42,832 nucleotides of DNA from Bacillota bacterium (GTDB lineage: Bacteria > Bacillota > Clostridia > DSM-8532), in assembly GCA_023440865.1 (NCBI GenBank), contig JAEXRM010000227.1:1-42832 (forward strand), in the 5' to 3' direction. Position numbers and translations under genes: made by a program. This document shows positions 1 through 8,766 of this stretch, piece by piece (the first letter of the stretch is position 1; the number at the start of each line of letters is the position of its first letter). The notes beneath the pieces were generated by a model. That model ran no database searches, was not told where the DNA came from, and saw only the letters and a program-made list of their open reading frames with translations.

Positions 1-151
1 GATCCTGCAGGGCGTCGGCAGATGGACGACAGCCGCCCTCCGCAGTCTGCAATCAATGCCGCATTGGCCCGGAGCAAATCGCCGGGATGGGTCGACCATC
101 GCCTTTCACTGTTGAATTTGCAACTCCAGATAAACGAAGCTGCAAAAAGCC

Positions 152-180
152 TTGACGCGGATTGTGTGATTGTATACAAT
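152..180 (+). promoter_or_regulatory. Promoter and palindromic operator of the GntR-type regulator gene
   Basis: A -35 box TTGACG (152-157) and a -10 box TACAAT (175-180) are separated by 17 bp. The perfect 12-bp palindrome ATTGTATACAAT (169-180) covers the -10 box. Palindromes of this form (TTGTATACAA core) are known binding sites for FadR/FCD-subfamily GntR regulators. The FCD-type regulator encoded 45 bp downstream is therefore the likely ligand, blocking its own promoter. Promoter and palindrome are seen directly; autoregulation is inferred. Confidence 0.7.
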
Positions 181-225
181 GATGCAAACGGATTCCACTG
201 CCGATCGCAGGAACAGGAGCATCAC

Positions 226-915
226 ATGACGGGCAAAAGGAAGGAAACCGCGGTCCGGGAGGCCTCCCTCAGCGGAAAGGTTTTCGAACGGCTCGAGGGC
301 GACATCCTCAATGGCCGCTACCGTCCCGGTGACAGCTTTACGGAATCGCGTGTCGCCGAGGAGCTGGGCGTCAGCCGAACCCCCGTGCGCGAGGCGATCC
401 GCCAGCTCGAGCTCGAAGGGCTCGTCGATTACGTGCCCAACAAGGGTGCGACCGTCATGGGGCTGTCCGAGGAGGATGTCCGCGACATCGGGGAGATCCG
501 CACCAAGATCGAGGGCATCGCGGCACGACGCGCGACGCGCATGATCACCGAGGCGCAGCTGTCCGAACTGCGCGGCATCCTGGCGCTGGAAGCCTTCCAT
601 ACGGAGCGGGGGGATGCCGAACCGCTGACCCGGCTGGATTCCCGTTTTCACGAGATCATCTTCCAGGCCAGCGGGAGCCGGTTGCTGAACCGGACCCTGC
701 GCTCCTTCCACCATTACATCCAACGGGCGCGCAGCCTGTCGATGAAGGCCATGGACCGTGCCGAGAAAACGCTGGGCGAGCACCGCGCCATCCTGGTGGC
801 ACTCGAGGAGAAGGACCAGGATCGGGCGGAAACCCTCATGGTGCACCACGTGCGCAACGCCACGCGCAGCATGAACCGCCTGTCCGAAAAAACCGCACCG
901 AAACGGGAGCCCTGA
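226..915 (+). CDS. GntR family transcriptional regulator, FCD (FadR-like) subfamily
   Basis: A 229-residue DNA-binding repressor or activator. Residues about 15-80 form the GntR winged helix-turn-helix (key stretch VSRTPVREAIRQLELEGLV). Residues about 90-215 form the helical FCD ligand domain, with the Asp/His set usual for metal-dependent ligand binding (RLDSRFHEIIF, then GEHRAI and a late HH pair). The frame is open from position 22, but the ATG at 226 has AGGAG six bases upstream and lies downstream of a good promoter, so 226 is chosen. Citrate synthase follows after 93 bp on the same strand with no terminator between, so the two may be cotranscribed. The ligand cannot be read from sequence; an organic acid is typical of the family. 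Confidence 0.88.
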   Translation: MTGKRKETAVREASLSGKVFERLEGDILNGRYRPGDSFTESRVAEELGVSRTPVREAIRQLELEGLVDYVPNKGATVMGLSEEDVRDIGEIRTKIEGIAARRATRMITEAQLSELRGILALEAFHTERGDAEPLTRLDSRFHEIIFQASGSRLLNRTLRSFHHYIQRARSLSMKAMDRAEKTLGEHRAILVALEEKDQDRAETLMVHHVRNATRSMNRLSEKTAPKREP

Positions 916-1008
916 TCCGTCAGCCTGCAAGGGAGGACGCAGGAGCCGTTAGCATACCATCCCGCGGACAAACCGCCGGTACACCGGCCAGCGAGAAGGA
1001 GGCACAAC

Positions 1009-2379
1009 ATGTTCAAGGACTTGACACAGGAAGAACTCGACAGCTACTTCGCACTAGCGGGGGAACAGGTGGAAATCGACACGCGCTTCCGTCCGGGGCT
1101 CTACAGCCGCTACAACGTCAAGCGGGGGCTGCGCAACGAGGACGGATCGGGCGTGCTGGTCGGCCTGACCGAAATCGGCGAAGTGCATGCCTATGTCTTC
1201 GATGACAACGAGAAGGTGCCGGTGGAAGGCAAACTCGTTTATCGTGGCATCGACATCTACGACCTGGTCAACGGCTTCATCCGCGAGGACCGGTTCGGCT
1301 TCGAGGAGTGTGTGTACCTGCTGCTGTTCGGCCAGCTGCCGACATCGCACCAGCTCGAGGATTTCAATCAGGTGCTGGGACACTTCCGGAAGCTGCCGGA
1401 GGACTATGTGCGCGACAACATCCTCAAGGCGCCGAGCATGGACGTCATGAACAAGCTGGCCCGCCTGGTGCTGGTGAAGTATTCCTACGACAACAATCCC
1501 GACGACATCAGCGTGCTCAACCTGCTGCGCCAGAGCCTGGACCTGATCGCCACCTTCCCGCTGATGGGCTGTTACGGCTACCAGGCCAAGGCGCACTACC
1601 ATGAAGGCAAGAGCCTGTACATCCACAATCCCAGGCCCGATTACTCGACGGCGGAGAACATCCTGATGCTGCTTCGCCCCGACGGGCACTTTACCGCGCT
1701 GGAGGCGAAAATCCTCGACCTGGCGCTGGTGCTGCACGCCGAGCACGGCGGCGGCAACAACTCCACCTTCACCGCCCATGTCGTCTCCTCGACGGGCACG
1801 GACATCTACTCCTGCGTCGCGGCGGCCATCGGATCGCTCAAGGGGCCCAAGCACGGTGGCGCGAACAACAAGGTCATGGACATGATGGACGACCTCATGC
1901 ACGAGGTGAAGGACTGGAACAGCGACGAGCAGGTGAAGGAATACATCCGCAGGCTGCTGCGCAAGGAAGCCTATGACAAGTCCGGCCTCATCTATGGCAT
2001 GGGGCACGCCGTGTACACGCTCTCCGACCCGCGCTGCATCCTGCTGCGCGACCAGGCGGAACAACTGGCCAAGCAGGTGGGGCGCCTGGAGGAGTTCGAA
2101 TTGCACAAGCGCGTGGAGCGGCTTGCGCCCGATGTCTTCCGCGAGGTCCGCAACACCGACAAGCCCATGTGCGCGAATGTCGACTTCTATTCGGGATTTG
2201 TCTATCAGATGCTGGGTCTGCCGAAGGACATCTACACGCCCATTTTCGCCATGGCCCGCATCGCCGGCTGGTGCGCGCACATCATCGAGGAAAACGTCAA
2301 CGGCGGCAAGATCATCCGCCCCGCATACAAGAACATCAAGGGAAGACTGAACTATACGCCGATTCAGGAACGTCTTTGA
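1009..2379 (+). CDS. gltA: Citrate synthase
   Basis: Condenses acetyl-CoA and oxaloacetate to citrate in the cytosol (TCA cycle entry or glutamate synthesis). The 456-residue protein has the family's active-site blocks: LHAEHGGGNNST (first histidine), GPKHGGANNKV and GMGHAVYTLSDPR (second histidine region), and NVDFYSG with the catalytic aspartate. The start has AAGGAGG at 996-1002. The N-terminal ~55 residues before the conserved fold resemble the longer citrate synthases found in some Clostridia. The gene lies behind the GntR/FCD regulator and ends at a strong terminator shared with a convergent gene. A 2-methylcitrate synthase activity cannot be excluded by eye, but no prp genes are nearby. 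Confidence 0.93.
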   Translation: MFKDLTQEELDSYFALAGEQVEIDTRFRPGLYSRYNVKRGLRNEDGSGVLVGLTEIGEVHAYVFDDNEKVPVEGKLVYRGIDIYDLVNGFIREDRFGFEECVYLLLFGQLPTSHQLEDFNQVLGHFRKLPEDYVRDNILKAPSMDVMNKLARLVLVKYSYDNNPDDISVLNLLRQSLDLIATFPLMGCYGYQAKAHYHEGKSLYIHNPRPDYSTAENILMLLRPDGHFTALEAKILDLALVLHAEHGGGNNSTFTAHVVSSTGTDIYSCVAAAIGSLKGPKHGGANNKVMDMMDDLMHEVKDWNSDEQVKEYIRRLLRKEAYDKSGLIYGMGHAVYTLSDPRCILLRDQAEQLAKQVGRLEEFELHKRVERLAPDVFREVRNTDKPMCANVDFYSGFVYQMLGLPKDIYTPIFAMARIAGWCAHIIEENVNGGKIIRPAYKNIKGRLNYTPIQERL

Positions 2380-2403
2380 GAGCTGATCCCATCATGGTGT
2401 GAC

Positions 2404-2446
2404 AAAGGACCATCCGGGAACCTGGCGGTGCCCGGATGGTCCTTTT
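2404..2446. terminator. Bidirectional intrinsic terminator
   Basis: A perfect 15-bp stem (2404-2418 with 2431-2445) with a 12-base loop. Its right arm ends in TTTT and its left arm begins with AAA, so it can terminate both citrate synthase and the convergent diguanylate cyclase gene. Confidence 0.85.
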
Positions 2447-2461
2447 CGTGGCGCTTCCTGG

Positions 2462-4150
2462 TCAGGGTGCGGGTGTTGGCATGTCCCTGGTTGAAACGAT
2501 GCGGTTCTTTCCCAGGCGCTTGGCCTCGTACATGGCCTGATCCGCACGGCGGAGGCAGGCGTTGAAGTCCTCGTCCTGCCGCACATAGGTGACGCCCATC
2601 GAGAGCGTGACCATGATCGGCTGGCCGTCGTAGATGGGCGGACGACCCGCAAGCCGGTCGCGGCAGTTCGCAAGGCGGGCGATCGCCTTGTCCTGTTCGG
2701 CCGGCAGGAAGATGGCAAATTCGTCGCCGCCGACCCGGCACAGGATGTCCTCGCGGCGCATCAATTCCTGCAGCTGGATCACAAGGTGTCTGAGCACGAG
2801 GTCGCCGGCCGGATGTCCGTACCGGTCGTTGACGCCCTTGAAATCGTCCAGGTCGAAGACTGCCAGCGTGTAGGGCGGCGCGAACTCCTGTGCGGCCTTG
2901 AGGAAGTAGCGCTTGTTGTACGCGTCGGTCAGCGTGTCGCGATGCGCCAGCGTCACGGCCGCCTCCCGTTGCTGGGATTCGTGTGCGAGCTGGCGCTTGC
3001 GGGTCAGGAAATCGAAGTAGATCAGCATCTGCGGAATGATCGAAAACACGGCGACAAAGACCAGCGGCGCGTTCATCGGGAAGAACAGCCCCGTGCGGTC
3101 GATCAGGAAGTTGAACAGGGAATGGACTCCGAGCACCGCATAACCGAGCAGGTAGATGCGCGCCTCCACCTGCCTGCGGTATGCGCGCAGCGAGGCAACG
3201 AGCCAAATGACAATGTTGGCGAGCTGGGACAGATACCAGACATTGTAGAATTGCCGGAAGGTGATCAGATCAGGCGCCAGCAGGGCGGGCAGCACGATGC
3301 CCGCAAAGCCGGCGGCACCCACCCAGGCGGCGGGGCGGAATCGCAGCTGGTGCCGGATGGCCAGCCCGTAGAACAGGCCGGCTGCCCCCAGGCTGACCAT
3401 GATGATGCGTTTGTAGAGATAATAGGAGATCGGCAGGGAAAGCACGGCCGTATAGTCCATGGCGTAGACGCCGATGCCCAGGGTTCCCGCAGCGAGCAGG
3501 AGATACAGCAGGCGGTTCGAGTCCGCCAGCAGACACATCAGCAGCAGGATCACGACGGATGCCATGAGGATGCCGATGCCGATGAGCAGCATCGTGTGGT
3601 TGAAGAAATCGAACAGGCTGGTGTAGCGGAAGCCGTCGCGGATGGTAACGATGCGGACGGGCTCGTCGGCCAGGCCGGTTTTGTTGATCGAGCGGCTCTC
3701 GATGCGCAGGACATTGTCGTCGGCGTGCAGGGATTCGGGGATCGGGAAGAACGCGCTGCTGTTCCAGATGTTCGCGCCCGGCAGCGCAAGGGAACCCAGC
3801 TGCCCGATCTGCACGCCGTTCCAGCGTACCACGAATCCGTTGGAGGCAAAGCGGGAAATCAGGACACCGACGCCTTCACGGCTGTCAGCCGATGCCGAGG
3901 CACGGGCGAGGTCGGCCCGTGAGACATGGGCTTCATAGACCATGAGATCGGGATCCGCATGGCTCATGCCGCGAAAGGCGATGGGCGGCGTGAACCGGGC
4001 GGGGCCGAGGGAGACGGAAGCCTCTGCGGGCCTGTACGGATTGCCGGCAAAAAAAGAAAAAACCAGGCTCAGGACGAGCGCGACGGCATAGACTGCCAGA
4101 ATGAGCCTTGTGTCCTGATGTCTGGGCTGTGCCATCATCGGTTTTGTCAC
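2462..4150 (-). CDS. Membrane-bound diguanylate cyclase (7TM sensor plus GGDEF domain)
   Basis: Predicted to make cyclic di-GMP from two GTP. The 562-residue protein has an N-terminal membrane segment (about 14-34), an extracytoplasmic stretch (about 35-180), then roughly seven hydrophobic helices (about 180-390), the layout of 7TMR-DISM receptors. A C-terminal GGDEF domain follows (about 400-550). The active site RVGGDEF is intact (GGDEF at 474-478), and RRED (465-468) five residues upstream is a canonical RxxD product-inhibition site. The start is taken as GTG at 4150, which has GGAGG four bases upstream; two ATG codons lie a few codons inside. The signal sensed is unknown. The gene is monocistronic and convergent with citrate synthase. 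Confidence 0.87.
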   Translation of the reverse strand: MTKPMMAQPRHQDTRLILAVYAVALVLSLVFSFFAGNPYRPAEASVSLGPARFTPPIAFRGMSHADPDLMVYEAHVSRADLARASASADSREGVGVLISRFASNGFVVRWNGVQIGQLGSLALPGANIWNSSAFFPIPESLHADDNVLRIESRSINKTGLADEPVRIVTIRDGFRYTSLFDFFNHTMLLIGIGILMASVVILLLMCLLADSNRLLYLLLAAGTLGIGVYAMDYTAVLSLPISYYLYKRIIMVSLGAAGLFYGLAIRHQLRFRPAAWVGAAGFAGIVLPALLAPDLITFRQFYNVWYLSQLANIVIWLVASLRAYRRQVEARIYLLGYAVLGVHSLFNFLIDRTGLFFPMNAPLVFVAVFSIIPQMLIYFDFLTRKRQLAHESQQREAAVTLAHRDTLTDAYNKRYFLKAAQEFAPPYTLAVFDLDDFKGVNDRYGHPAGDLVLRHLVIQLQELMRREDILCRVGGDEFAIFLPAEQDKAIARLANCRDRLAGRPPIYDGQPIMVTLSMGVTYVRQDEDFNACLRRADQAMYEAKRLGKNRIVSTRDMPTPAP

Positions 4151-4347
4151 GCTGCCTCCGCTATTTGGATGGAATGCCCTGGCTGCCGCGGCGTCCGCTG
4201 ATCACATGCCGCACCCCGCGCCCTTGTGGATGACACATGCTCCATGCCGGCGATCGGACGGAACCGGTGTGTGCCGACCTGATCATTATATCCGCGGTGG
4301 CCGCGAAAAGCGAGCGGGGATGGGTATGAACCCCATGGGGGGATATC

Positions 4348-4935
4348 ATGGACAAAGCGGCCTTGTTGCAGTACTTCAGACACCTCGACCGTGCGGCCTT
4401 CATGGACCCGTCCAACCGTGCGTTCGCAGCAGTGGATGCGGCCTTTCCGATCGGATTCGGGCAGACCATTTCGCAGCCAAGCCTTGTATGCGAGATGACG
4501 TGGCTCCTGGATCCGTCTTCGGAGAGCCGCGTGCTGGAGATCGGTACCGGGACGGGATACCAGACCGCGCTGCTGGCACGATTCTCTTCATCCGTCCACA
4601 CGGTGGAGAGAATCCCCGAGCTGGCCCGAGCCGCACGGATCAGGCTTTCGTCGATGGGATTTGCCAACATCGAGTACCGTATCGGGGATGGGAGCGACGG
4701 GTGGCCTGATGCCGCCCCGTTCGACCGGATCATGGTCACGGCGGCCGCGGCCCGGTTTCCGGATGCGCTGGCGCAGCAGCTGGCCCCCCTGGGGCGTATG
4801 ATTGTCCCGGTCGGCGCCCCCGGCATGCAGCGGTTGCTGCGGGTGGAACGGGAGGAAGCCGGCGGGCTCGACATCACGGCGCTGGAGGCCGTCGCCTTCG
4901 TCGAGCTTGTCGGGCGCTACGGCTGGCATGCCTGA
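4348..4935 (+). CDS. pcm: Protein-L-isoaspartate O-methyltransferase
   Basis: Methylates L-isoaspartyl residues in aged proteins with S-adenosylmethionine, starting their repair. The 195-residue length is close to the family norm. IGFGQTISQP near residue 36 matches the conserved IGxGQTISQP block, and VLEIGTGTGYQTALLA (about 62-77) is SAM-binding motif I. FDRIMVTAAA matches the post-I region. The start at 4348 has a G-run (GGGGGG) as a weak ribosome site. It is divergent from the diguanylate cyclase gene and followed by smc after about 190 bp. Confidence 0.92.
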   Translation: MDKAALLQYFRHLDRAAFMDPSNRAFAAVDAAFPIGFGQTISQPSLVCEMTWLLDPSSESRVLEIGTGTGYQTALLARFSSSVHTVERIPELARAARIRLSSMGFANIEYRIGDGSDGWPDAAPFDRIMVTAAAARFPDALAQQLAPLGRMIVPVGAPGMQRLLRVEREEAGGLDITALEAVAFVELVGRYGWHA

Positions 4936-5002
4936 GCGTTGTCCCCTCGCGGTCGGGGGCATCGGAGAACCTGGCCGATGGCTGCCTGCCGGGCGTCGCC
5001 AC

Positions 5003-5031
5003 TTGTTGCCTGTGGCTGTTTTTGGTATCAT
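5003..5031 (+). promoter_or_regulatory. Candidate promoter for smc-ftsY
   Basis: TTGTTG (5003-5008) and TATCAT (5026-5031) are spaced by 17 bp, about 97 bp before the chosen smc start. Read by eye; only moderately close to the sigma-70/A consensus. Confidence 0.4.
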
Positions 5032-5127
5032 CGGATGAGGCGCATCGGGAACCCCTGCCCTAGCATGGTGGACCGGGCGCCGGACACGCCTTCTGCGAAG
5101 GCGTGCCGGAAACGGAGCGTGTCCGAT

Positions 5128-8100
5128 TTGTACCTGAAAACCTTGGAGATCCAGGGCTTCAAGTCCTTTGCCGACAAGATCGACCTGACCTTTCATTCCG
5201 GCCTCACCGCCGTCGTGGGGCCCAACGGCAGCGGCAAGAGCAACATCGCCGACGCCGTCCGGTGGGTTCTCGGCGAACAGAGCGCCAAGACGCTGCGCGG
5301 CGGCAAAATGGAAGACGTCATCTTCGCAGGCACCCAGCACCGCAAGGCGCTGGGCTTTGCCGCGGTTTCCATCACCTTCGACAACGCCGACGGCGCCCTG
5401 CCGATCGGTTTCGCGGAGGTCACCGTCACCCGGCGCATGTACCGTTCGGGCGAGAGCGAATACCTGCTCAACAAGACGCCCTGCCGCCTCAAGGACATCC
5501 ACGAGCTGTTCATGAACACCGGTGTCGGCCGCGAGGGCTATTCCATCATCGGCCAGGGCCGCATCGACGAGATCCTCAGCACCCGATCCGAGGAGCGCCG
5601 CTCCGTTTTCGAGGAAGCGGCGGGCATCACCAAGTACAAGGTGCGCAAGAAGGAGGCCGAGCGCAAGCTCGAAGCCACCCGGCAGAACCTCGAGCGCATC
5701 GGCGACATCATCGCGGAGCTCGAGACCCAGCTCGGGCCGCTCGGACAGCAGGCGGAGACCGCCAAGACGTACCTTGCGCTGTCGGAGGAGCTCAAGGGCA
5801 TCGAGGTCGCCTTCTTCCTGGAGACCGTCGAGAAAACGCGTCAGCGCATGGAGGAGATCCGCACCCACCAGGCGGAAATCCGCGAGCGCATGGAGGCGGA
5901 GACGCGCCAGCTCGAGCACATCCAGCAGATGAACGCCCAGCGCACCGAGCGGCTCGAGGCGCTGAAGGCGGCCCGCGACGAAGCCGACCGGCAGGTGCGG
6001 CGCATCGAGTCGGAGCTGGAAAAGGCCGGTCACCAGATTGCGCTCGACGAAGAGAAAATCCGGCATCTGGCGCAGTCCAACGAAAGCTTCGGCACCGACC
6101 TTGCCGAGCTGGCGACCCGCTTCTCCGCCATGGATGCGGACATTGAAAGAAAGCGCAAGCGCATCGCCACCCTCACCCGCGACGGGGAACGGTTCGCCGC
6201 CGAGCTCGCCGAAGCCGAGGAACGCCTTGCGGCGGTCCTTTCGCGCCTGTCCGAGGGCGAGCGCGAGGCCGAGGCGGCCAAGACGCGCATCATGGACCTG
6301 CAGGACACGCTCTCGGACACCCGGATCCACCTGGGCGGCCTGAAGAATGATCTGGAGAACGCGGCGGACCGCCGGCGGAAGATTGCCGAGGAAATCCTGG
6401 GCATGGGCCGGGAACGCGACCGGCTGGGCATGCAGCGGGAGACGCTCGATGGCGCCCTGCGCAAGACCCGTTCGGCCATTTCGGCACTCAAGGAGAAGGT
6501 GGCGGCGGGCGAGACGGAGCGCGCCCAAAAGAAGTCGCGCGCCGACGCCCTGCGCGCCCGGCGCGAGGAGCTGGCCCGCGAGCACGGCGCCAAGGCATCC
6601 CGCCACCATGTGCTGCAGGATCTCGAGCACAGCATGGAGGGCTACAGCCACAGCGTCAAGCAGCTGCTGGCCGCCTGCCGCGAGCGCGGCGAGCTGGGAC
6701 GTGGCATCCATGGGGCATTGGCCCAGCTGGTGCAGGTCGATCCGGCGTTCGAGACGGCGTTGGAGGTGTGCCTGGGCGGCGCCCTGCAGAACGTCGTCAC
6801 CGACACGGAGGAAGACGCCAAGCGCGCCATCGAGTTTCTCAAGCGCCAGCACCTGGGCCGCGCCACCTTCCTGCCCATCCGCGCGGTCAAGGGCCGCGGG
6901 GTGGAGGACCACACGCTGCGCATCGCGCAAGGCATGACGGGCTTTCTCGGCACCGCCGACGGGCACGTGACATGCGAGCCGCAATACCGCGACATTGTCC
7001 GCAACCTGCTGGGCCGCACACTCGTCGTCGAGGACATGGACGCCGGCATCGCCATGGCGCGCCGGTTCGACTACAGCCTGCGCATCGTCACGCGGGCGGG
7101 CGAGCTGTTCAACGCCGGAGGCGCCATGACCGGCGGCAGCCAGCCGGCCCGCAATGCGAGCCTGCTGGGGCGCCAGCGCCTGATGGGCGAGCTGGAAACC
7201 GAAATGAAGGCGTTGGCCGTCGAAATGGAGAAAGCCGAAACCGCGCGGCGCACGGCGGAGTCCGAGGCGCAGGCGCTCGATCAGGCACTCGAGGCCGCCC
7301 GGCGCGAGCTGTCCGATCTCGAGCTGGTCCGCATGCGCGACGAGAGCCAGGCAGGCCAGCTGGCCGAGCAGATCCGCCGCATCGGCGAGCGACAGGAAGT
7401 GCTGCGTACGGAGGAGAAAGGCTTGTCCGAAGGGGTCGCCCGCATCGAGGCGCAGTCGGTCGCCGATCGCGGCACCGTGGTCGGCATCGAGGCGGAAATC
7501 GCCACCCTGCGCGAGGCGGTGGCCGCGAGCCAGGCCCGCGGCCGCGAGGAGCAGAAGGAACGCGACGCCATCCATGCCGACGTCAACGACTACCGCGTGT
7601 CGGTCCTGTCCGTGCGAGAGAGCCTGGCGTCCATGACCGAGCAGCTCGAAGCCGTCGAGGCGGAACGCGCGGCCATGACAGGCACGATGGAGCGCCGCGA
7701 GGAGGAACGTGCGCGCAACGAGCGGCGCATGGCCGAAGCCCGGTCCGAGATCGAGGGGCTGAACCGGCACATCGAGTCGCTCGGCAGCGAGCGGGTGGGC
7801 GCCGCGTTGCGCCTCTCGGCCGCCGAGGAGGACGTGCGCGTCACCGAGGAGGAGTACGCGGGGCTTCTCGAAGCCATCACCACGCACAACCAGGAAATCC
7901 TCTCGCTGCAGGAGGAGGCCGGCCGGCTCGAAGCCCGCGGCATCAAGCACGAGGCCGAGATGGAGACCATTTCGACCCGCCTGTGGGATGAGTACGGACT
8001 CACGTTTGCCACAGCCGAGCCCTTCCGGCATCCCATCGAGAACCCGACCGCCGCGCAGCGGCGCGTCAATGAGCTCAAGGCGCAGATTCGCGCCCTGGGG

Positions 8101-8709
8101 CCGGTGAATGTGGCGGCCATCGAGGACTATACGAAGTCGAAGGAGCGCCACGCGTTCATGACCACCCAGCGCGACGACCTGGTGCAGGCCGAGGAGAAGC
8201 TGGGCCGCGTCATCCACGACATCACCCTGGTCATGAAGAAGCAATTCCTCGAGCAGTTCGAGATCATCAACCGGAACTTCTCCGCGGTCTTTCGCGAGCT
8301 GTTCGAGGGCGGCACGGCCGAGGTGCAGCTCGCAGACCAGGACAATGTGCTCGAGAGCGGCATCGACATCAACGTCCAGCCGCCGGGCAAGAAGCTGCAG
8401 AACATGATGCTGCTTTCCGGCGGGGAGCGCGCGATGGTGGCCATCTCGCTGATCTTCGCGATCCTCCGGATGCGGCCGGCGCCGTTCTATCTGCTCGACG
8501 AGATCGAGGCGGCCCTCGACGACGCGAACGTGTTCAAGTTCGCGGACTACATCAGACGGTACACCGACAACATCCAGTTTCTCTGCATCACGCACCGCAA
8601 GGGCACGATGGAGGCGGCCGACATCCTGTACGGCGTGACCATGCAGGAACACGGCATATCCAAGGTGGTGTCGATGCGCATGGAACAGCCGGTGGAGAAC
8701 GCGGGCTGA
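5128..8709 (+). CDS. smc: Chromosome partition protein SMC
   Basis: The ATPase of the SMC-ScpAB condensin, which compacts and segregates chromosomes. With TTG at 5128 the protein is 1193 residues and begins MYLKTLEIQGFKSFADK, as bacterial SMCs do. The frame is open upstream to 4939, but that extension is not SMC-like, and GGAG lies ten bases before 5128. Walker A GPNGSGKSN is at 31-39. Long coiled coils surround a hinge at about 500-670. The signature LLSGGERA is near 1094 and Walker B YLLDEIEAALDD near 1121. ftsY follows 57 bp downstream, the usual smc-ftsY order of Bacillota, but rnc, which often precedes smc, is 30 kb away here. Confidence 0.95.
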   Translation: MYLKTLEIQGFKSFADKIDLTFHSGLTAVVGPNGSGKSNIADAVRWVLGEQSAKTLRGGKMEDVIFAGTQHRKALGFAAVSITFDNADGALPIGFAEVTVTRRMYRSGESEYLLNKTPCRLKDIHELFMNTGVGREGYSIIGQGRIDEILSTRSEERRSVFEEAAGITKYKVRKKEAERKLEATRQNLERIGDIIAELETQLGPLGQQAETAKTYLALSEELKGIEVAFFLETVEKTRQRMEEIRTHQAEIRERMEAETRQLEHIQQMNAQRTERLEALKAARDEADRQVRRIESELEKAGHQIALDEEKIRHLAQSNESFGTDLAELATRFSAMDADIERKRKRIATLTRDGERFAAELAEAEERLAAVLSRLSEGEREAEAAKTRIMDLQDTLSDTRIHLGGLKNDLENAADRRRKIAEEILGMGRERDRLGMQRETLDGALRKTRSAISALKEKVAAGETERAQKKSRADALRARREELAREHGAKASRHHVLQDLEHSMEGYSHSVKQLLAACRERGELGRGIHGALAQLVQVDPAFETALEVCLGGALQNVVTDTEEDAKRAIEFLKRQHLGRATFLPIRAVKGRGVEDHTLRIAQGMTGFLGTADGHVTCEPQYRDIVRNLLGRTLVVEDMDAGIAMARRFDYSLRIVTRAGELFNAGGAMTGGSQPARNASLLGRQRLMGELETEMKALAVEMEKAETARRTAESEAQALDQALEAARRELSDLELVRMRDESQAGQLAEQIRRIGERQEVLRTEEKGLSEGVARIEAQSVADRGTVVGIEAEIATLREAVAASQARGREEQKERDAIHADVNDYRVSVLSVRESLASMTEQLEAVEAERAAMTGTMERREEERARNERRMAEARSEIEGLNRHIESLGSERVGAALRLSAAEEDVRVTEEEYAGLLEAITTHNQEILSLQEEAGRLEARGIKHEAEMETISTRLWDEYGLTFATAEPFRHPIENPTAAQRRVNELKAQIRALGPVNVAAIEDYTKSKERHAFMTTQRDDLVQAEEKLGRVIHDITLVMKKQFLEQFEIINRNFSAVFRELFEGGTAEVQLADQDNVLESGIDINVQPPGKKLQNMMLLSGGERAMVAISLIFAILRMRPAPFYLLDEIEAALDDANVFKFADYIRRYTDNIQFLCITHRKGTMEAADILYGVTMQEHGISKVVSMRMEQPVENAG

Positions 8710-8766
8710 CCGGGCGGCGCATGCACGATCGCGACAGACGGCGGCCATCCGGCCGCGGGAGGAAAC

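Noticed and set aside
22..225. 68-codon N-terminal extension of the GntR regulator
   Set aside because: It runs through the promoter and operator, and AGGAG sits correctly before the ATG at 226.
975..988. GCCGGT/ACCGGC inverted repeat before citrate synthase
   Set aside because: Only 6 bp with a 2-base centre, expected by chance in GC-rich DNA, and not placed like a terminator.
4588..8748. A 1386-codon open frame antisense to smc
   Set aside because: It mirrors smc exactly, has the Leu/Arg/His-rich composition of a GC-driven antisense frame, and no recognisable domain or start signal.
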